From Aquimarina spinulae (GTDB lineage: Bacteria > Bacteroidota > Bacteroidia > Flavobacteriales > Flavobacteriaceae): a DNA stretch of 64,000 nt. The DNA is taken from contig NZ_CALSBP010000001.1 in NCBI RefSeq assembly GCF_943373825.1, positions 682,001 to 746,000 of the forward strand, in the 5' to 3' direction. The position numbers and the translations under genes were made by a program. The notes under the pieces are model-generated. The model searched no databases. It was not told the origin of the DNA and saw only the letters and a list, made by a program, of their open reading frames with translations. Each line of letters begins with the position of its first letter. Within the stretch, counting starts at the first letter, position 1. This document shows positions 60,523-64,000 of this stretch, piece after piece.

Positions 60523-61761
60523 ATGAAATTTAAAATACTCATAATTTTTCTTTTGGTAGCTTTAACTGGCTATACACAAAACTTAAATGAACTTTATAAA
60601 AAAAGTATCGAAGCGTATAAGAATAAAAATTTTGAAGCCTTCGAAAAACTTAATTTAGAAGCCTTAGAGTTACATCCTTCACAGCCTACCATATTGTTTA
60701 ATTTGGCAGCTTCTTATTCCCTTAATAGTAAGAATAAACAAGCTTTTGAACTTTTGAGTAGTTTGCTAAGTTGGAATGCCGAATTAAAATTGGAGGAAGA
60801 AGATTTTAAATCTCTATTAGAAGAGAAGAAATTTGCAAATGACTTAAAGAAAAAAGCTTCCTTTTTTTCAACTCAAAAAGAATCAAGCTCTATTCTTTTT
60901 GAAATATCAAACAAATACCATGTCGAAGATGTTGTGATGGTGGGAGATATGGCTTATCTAACAGATGTAAGAAATGGATTTGTTATTAAATATAATCTAA
61001 AAACTAAAAAGTCTGAAGAACTTCTATCTGTAGCAGGTGCTGCTTTCGCAATTATAAAAGGAGTAGATAAAAACTCTATTTGGGTGTCTTCCTCTATGTT
61101 TCCGAACTATAGTAAATATAACAAAGAGCAAAATAACAAATCATTTGTGTATAAGATAAATACCCAAAATGGAAGCGTAATTAATAAAATAGAAATACCA
61201 GAAGAAGCTGTTATTGGGAGTATGGTTTTAGCTAAAAACAATAAAATATATGCTACTAATTCTGTATCCCCAAAAATATTTGTAATAGATGCCGATAAAG
61301 GAGTGCTCGAAAATTCTTTTGAAATAAACGAAGCATTTAATTTACAAGGGGTAACTCTTGATCATACGCACCAACATATATTTATAGCCGATTATATAAA
61401 AGGGATTGTGAAATTGAATTTAGCTGATTTTTCAGATAGAATATGGTATGAATCTAAAACATATTTATTAAAAGGTATAGACGGTTTAAATTATATTGAT
61501 GATGCTACATTAATAGCCATTCAAAATAATTCTAATCCTAAAAAAGTAATACAACTTACTACAGATGCTAATAAAGTAACTAAAGTCGAAATTTTGGATA
61601 ATGCATTGCCGTATAAAGGAGAACCTACTAACGGTAAATTTTATAAAGAAAAAGGGTATATTTATATTTCGAACAGTCAATGGCCTTTTTATGACAAAAA
61701 GAATACCCCGTTAGTAGAGCAATGGGAGCCACAAAGAATTAGAATTTTTAATCCTTTCTAA
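60523..61761 (+). CDS. Exported propeller-like protein with TPR-like N-terminus
   Basis: 412 residues with a signal peptide (MKFKILIIFLLVALTGYTQ). Residues 20-110 are helical TPR-like (LNELYKKSIEAYKNKNFEAF; LFNLAASYSLNSKNKQAFEL). From about 125 comes a beta-propeller like SMP-30/YncE: VVMVGDMAYLTDVRNGFVIK, VWVSSSMFPNYSKYN, IYATNSVSPKIFVIDAD, LDHTHQHIFIADYIKGIVKL. A periplasmic ligand-binding or enzyme role is possible, but active-site residues were not assigned. The GNAT gene follows after 1 bp, so they are cotranscribed. Confidence 0.7.
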   Translation: MKFKILIIFLLVALTGYTQNLNELYKKSIEAYKNKNFEAFEKLNLEALELHPSQPTILFNLAASYSLNSKNKQAFELLSSLLSWNAELKLEEEDFKSLLEEKKFANDLKKKASFFSTQKESSSILFEISNKYHVEDVVMVGDMAYLTDVRNGFVIKYNLKTKKSEELLSVAGAAFAIIKGVDKNSIWVSSSMFPNYSKYNKEQNNKSFVYKINTQNGSVINKIEIPEEAVIGSMVLAKNNKIYATNSVSPKIFVIDADKGVLENSFEINEAFNLQGVTLDHTHQHIFIADYIKGIVKLNLADFSDRIWYESKTYLLKGIDGLNYIDDATLIAIQNNSNPKKVIQLTTDANKVTKVEILDNALPYKGEPTNGKFYKEKGYIYISNSQWPFYDKKNTPLVEQWEPQRIRIFNPF

Positions 61762-61762
61762 A

Positions 61763-62203
61763 ATGCTTGAAGAGCAAATTATTAGATATACAGAAGAACG
61801 GTTACCCGAACTCAAGAATATATTTTTTCTAAATGTTCCCGAGTATTTTGCAGAAGAAGAATGGGATGACTTTACAGAGTATTTAAAACTACATAGTACT
61901 ACATATTTTCTTGCAAAGAATGAAAATGCGGTAATTGGTTGTGGGGGGTATCATAAAAGTAATGATACTACTGCAAGGCTTTCATGGGATTTTATTCACC
62001 CAGATTTTAAAGGTAAAGGTTTAGGAAGAAAAATTATCTCACACTGTTTAGAAGAGATAGACAAAGACGCAAATATACATAATATTGAGGTTTGGACTTC
62101 GCAGCTTGCATATCAATTTTATGCAAAATTTGGATTAAAAACGTACCATATCGAAGAACATTATTGGGGAAAGGATTTACATCTCTATAAAATGAAAACG
62201 TAA
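61763..62203 (+). CDS. GNAT-family N-acetyltransferase
   Basis: A 146-residue acetyltransferase. ATG one base after the stop of the previous gene. GNAT motifs: YFLAKNENAVIGCGGYHKSN, WDFIHPDFKGKGLGRKIISH (acetyl-CoA-binding R/QxxGxG/A form as KGLGRK), NIEVWTSQLAYQFYAKFGLK. The substrate is unknown. Confidence 0.9.
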   Translation: MLEEQIIRYTEERLPELKNIFFLNVPEYFAEEEWDDFTEYLKLHSTTYFLAKNENAVIGCGGYHKSNDTTARLSWDFIHPDFKGKGLGRKIISHCLEEIDKDANIHNIEVWTSQLAYQFYAKFGLKTYHIEEHYWGKDLHLYKMKT

Positions 62204-62367
62204 CCGTTGATAAAACTCCTTTCTTTAAGAGGAATTAGTAAATCATTAAAAGATAACCAATCCATAATTAACTTGGGAGTGAAAAATGTCTTAATAAAAT
62301 ACCTTAGGAACAATTTAGAGAACTTGTACTGTTGCTTATTTTGCGAATTGAAATAAATAGTGCCATA

Positions 62368-63126
62368 TCAAGTTTCTGATCCGATTAATTTCGGAAGGTA
62401 CTTTAATGCTTCTTTGTCACGACTTTTAAAATAGGTATATGCATGTTCGGGTAACCAATGCTTGTCGACAAAATCTATAAATATGGGAAGCAAATGATTC
62501 CTGTATTGTTTCACTTCTATTTCTTTACCAGTTGGTAATCGATGAAGATACGTTTTAAATTCACGATTATATTGTGGGAACTTTTTTTCAAGATGTTTTT
62601 CAAAATGAAGAGAAACACTAATGTCGGGTCTTATTTCTTTACCATCTAAAGCTTTGTTGGGTAATATATAACCTTCTTGTTCAAACCGTCCATATAACCT
62701 AATAAAAAGTTCGCTTAATATCGAAAAATAGCCAGAAGATATACGATCCCAATTGTCATTAAACCGAATTACAAAATTGGGTATTTCTAGCCGCTTTGTA
62801 GTGTAATATCCTCTAATACGTATTAGTGGTAAAACCTGATTAGTAACCCATTTTCTAAATTTTTTAGCACTGTTTGTTGTGCTTTTAAAAATTAAAGAAT
62901 ACAAACCACTTTCAGAAATCAGGTTCGCATTTTTTTGAGTTCCATTATAAAATATTTCGGTAGCAAAACGTTCTTCTATATCCAGTGTACTCCAAACTTC
63001 ATCTGGATTCCCTAACTCCAGTACTTTCACTACTTCATCAACAATAAACCAAATTTGATTATTGATTTCTACAGACGTTAGCTGCTGAAAATAATTAGTT
63101 TCTTTTTTTACGATTTCTGATTTCAT
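62368..63126 (-). CDS. BRO-N (antirepressor-type) domain protein
   Basis: 252 residues from the ATG at 63126 (MKSEIVKKETNYFQQLTSVE). The N-terminal 100 residues match the BRO-N domain of phage antirepressors: EINNQIWFIVDEVVKVLELG, NANLISESGLYSLIFKST, AKKFRKWVTNQVLPLIRIRG. The C-terminal 150 residues (WDRISSGYFSILSELFIRLY; YILPNKALDGKEIRPDISV) are of unknown type. No other phage genes are nearby, so it is an isolated gene, perhaps of phage origin, or a domesticated DNA-binding protein. Confidence 0.78.
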   Translation of the reverse strand: MKSEIVKKETNYFQQLTSVEINNQIWFIVDEVVKVLELGNPDEVWSTLDIEERFATEIFYNGTQKNANLISESGLYSLIFKSTTNSAKKFRKWVTNQVLPLIRIRGYYTTKRLEIPNFVIRFNDNWDRISSGYFSILSELFIRLYGRFEQEGYILPNKALDGKEIRPDISVSLHFEKHLEKKFPQYNREFKTYLHRLPTGKEIEVKQYRNHLLPIFIDFVDKHWLPEHAYTYFKSRDKEALKYLPKLIGSET

Positions 63127-63176
63127 TACTGTGGTTTTCCAGAGAAATAAAAATAATAGCATATATCGTATCTCAC

Positions 63177-63190
63177 AATGATAATTGTCA
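63177..63190. promoter_or_regulatory. Second copy of the Fur-like motif
   Basis: AATGATAATTGTCA, identical to 14 bases of the element at 27718. It lies between the divergent BRO-N gene (start 63126) and the small membrane protein gene (start 63324). Confidence 0.3.
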
Positions 63191-63323
63191 GATTTTGAAA
63201 TCTTTAAATACTATCATTACACCAAACTTATGAGTGAGTTTTAAAAAGTACTCTAATGACATTGGTCATATTAAAAGAGAAGTGTAGTCTTTATATTTGA
63301 GATGGATCATATAAAGGTTTATT

Positions 63324-63710
63324 ATGGACACATCTATATTTTTAGCAAAATTTTGGGGTTGGTATTTGATTATGTTTTTCTTCATATTGAGTTTTAACCC
63401 CAATAGGATTAAACAGATTTTTGAGGACCTGAAGGATCAGAAATTCGTAATTATAACTTCATTTATTGCAATTATTGTGGGATTACTCAATATCCTTTTT
63501 CATAATATATGGGAACCAAACTGGAAATTTATCATTACCGCCATAGGTTGGATTTCATTAGGTATGGGGTTGTTGCTGTTTGTCTTTCCGAAAGGAACCG
63601 CCAAATGGTTAGAATTTATCAATATAAAATTGGTGCAAGTGCTATACGTACTACTGTTTTTAATGGGGATTCTTTTGTTGAATGCAGGATACGAACTGGT
63701 TCCGTATTAA
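63324..63710 (+). CDS. Small membrane protein, four helices
   Basis: 128 residues, ATG at 63324. Four hydrophobic helices (about 8-22, 40-55, 67-88, 98-122) with a cytoplasmic loop RIKQIFEDLKDQKFVI. No recognised family. It lies 27 bp upstream of the flavodoxin-like gene and is probably cotranscribed. Confidence 0.6.
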   Translation: MDTSIFLAKFWGWYLIMFFFILSFNPNRIKQIFEDLKDQKFVIITSFIAIIVGLLNILFHNIWEPNWKFIITAIGWISLGMGLLLFVFPKGTAKWLEFINIKLVQVLYVLLFLMGILLLNAGYELVPY

Positions 63711-63737
63711 TCTTTTTAAAAAACATAATTACTGATA

Positions 63738-64000
63738 ATGAAAAGAAGAAAAAGGATGATGACGAATATTCTGGTAATATTGGGATTAACATTGATTGTT
63801 TGGATAGTGCTTACGGTCATTGTAGGTAAAAAAGGACCAGAAAAAATTGCTATCGTAGGGGCAGCTAATAGTGATCAGAAGGCACTTATCGTTTACGACC
63901 CTGATCCGATTTATAATCTTGATGAAAAGGTAAGCAAATCATTTGCAGAAGGTCTGTTAGAGAGGGGGTGGGGATCAAAAGTGGTTACGGTAGCTGCTGC
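63738..64000 (+). CDS. Flavodoxin-like protein with N-terminal membrane helix, partial
   Basis: The first 87 codons; the gene runs off the right edge. MKRRKRMMTNILVILGLTLI gives an N-terminal membrane anchor, and KALIVYDPDPIYNLDEKVSK with FAEGLLERGWGSKVVTVAAA resembles the first strand, FMN phosphate loop and helix of flavodoxins, although the usual TGNT-like loop is not clearly present. Flavodoxin-family membership is a moderately confident inference. Confidence 0.55.
   Translation, partial: MKRRKRMMTNILVILGLTLIVWIVLTVIVGKKGPEKIAIVGAANSDQKALIVYDPDPIYNLDEKVSKSFAEGLLERGWGSKVVTVAA

Noticed and set aside
63509..63829. Plus-strand open frame of 106 codons
   Set aside because: It overlaps both the membrane protein gene and the flavodoxin-like start in another frame.
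1..64000. tRNA, rRNA or tmRNA genes
   Set aside because: No sequence with a cloverleaf, CCA-type 3' end or rRNA core was recognised by eye; a tRNAscan or Rfam run would settle it.

Overview
The window is AT-rich chromosomal DNA from a marine-type member of the Flavobacteriaceae (Bacteroidota), possibly close to Aquimarina; the genus is a guess. The evidence is a GldF/GldG gliding-motility protein, a TonB-dependent receptor with a carboxypeptidase-like regulatory domain, many secreted proteins and short lipoproteins, DUF4199 proteins, a 950-residue CarB, and promoters of the Bacteroidota type (TTG, a spacer of about 18-21, then TAnnTTTG or TAnnTTTA). No rRNA, tRNA, complete insertion sequence or CRISPR array was seen.

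Layout. 1-3200: the start of an RsmB/NOP-type RNA methyltransferase, a Ycf48-like propeller lipoprotein, and an ECF sigma-factor operon. 3330-4403: four tandem copies of a small-RNA gene, each with its own promoter, two C-rich-loop hairpins and a terminator. 4435-9617: an MsbA-type ABC exporter, a phosphohexomutase, a family 2 glycosyltransferase and a DUF4199 protein, all on the minus strand. 9782-13551: a second DUF4199 protein, a lipoprotein, ribosomal protein L31 type B, a gene-free stretch of dispersed repeats, and a GlmU-like protein. 13707-25330: a peptide-binding lipoprotein, MtaB, GNAT, alpha/beta hydrolase, lytic transglycosylase, TauE/SafE, a thioredoxin-fold protein with an altered active site, L34 and CarB. 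25412-31448: a TonB receptor, a subtilisin-like protease, a cytochrome-like lipoprotein, and a cluster of GG-leader (RiPP/bacteriocin-like) precursor genes: one intact, one disrupted, and one core remnant. 31583-37396: thioesterase, serine hydrolase, RmuC, MmcQ/YjbR and lipoproteins. 37561-44524: a FecE-like ATPase, fused GldF-GldG, a monooxygenase-like protein, a SAM hydrolase, PhoH, PurC and a Cys-rich GG-leader peptide. 44778-54748: a VPS10/BNR propeller protein, a LolA-like protein, DUF72, a DEAD-box helicase, and a PAS histidine kinase with a receiver protein. 55229-64000: a YeiH-like transporter with a LysR regulator, an SGNH hydrolase, a LytS/LytTR pair, a propeller protein with GNAT, a BRO-N protein, and the start of a flavodoxin-like gene.

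Most genes are ordinary flavobacterial housekeeping, envelope and signalling genes. The parts most worth a second look are the tandem small-RNA array (3330-4403), the three GG-leader peptide loci with a fourth broken copy (27782-27862, 30506-30890, 44348-44524), a perfect 26-bp inverted repeat upstream of the protease promoter (28256-28310), and the GldF-GldG fusion followed by an ABC ATPase gene that lacks an ordinary start codon.
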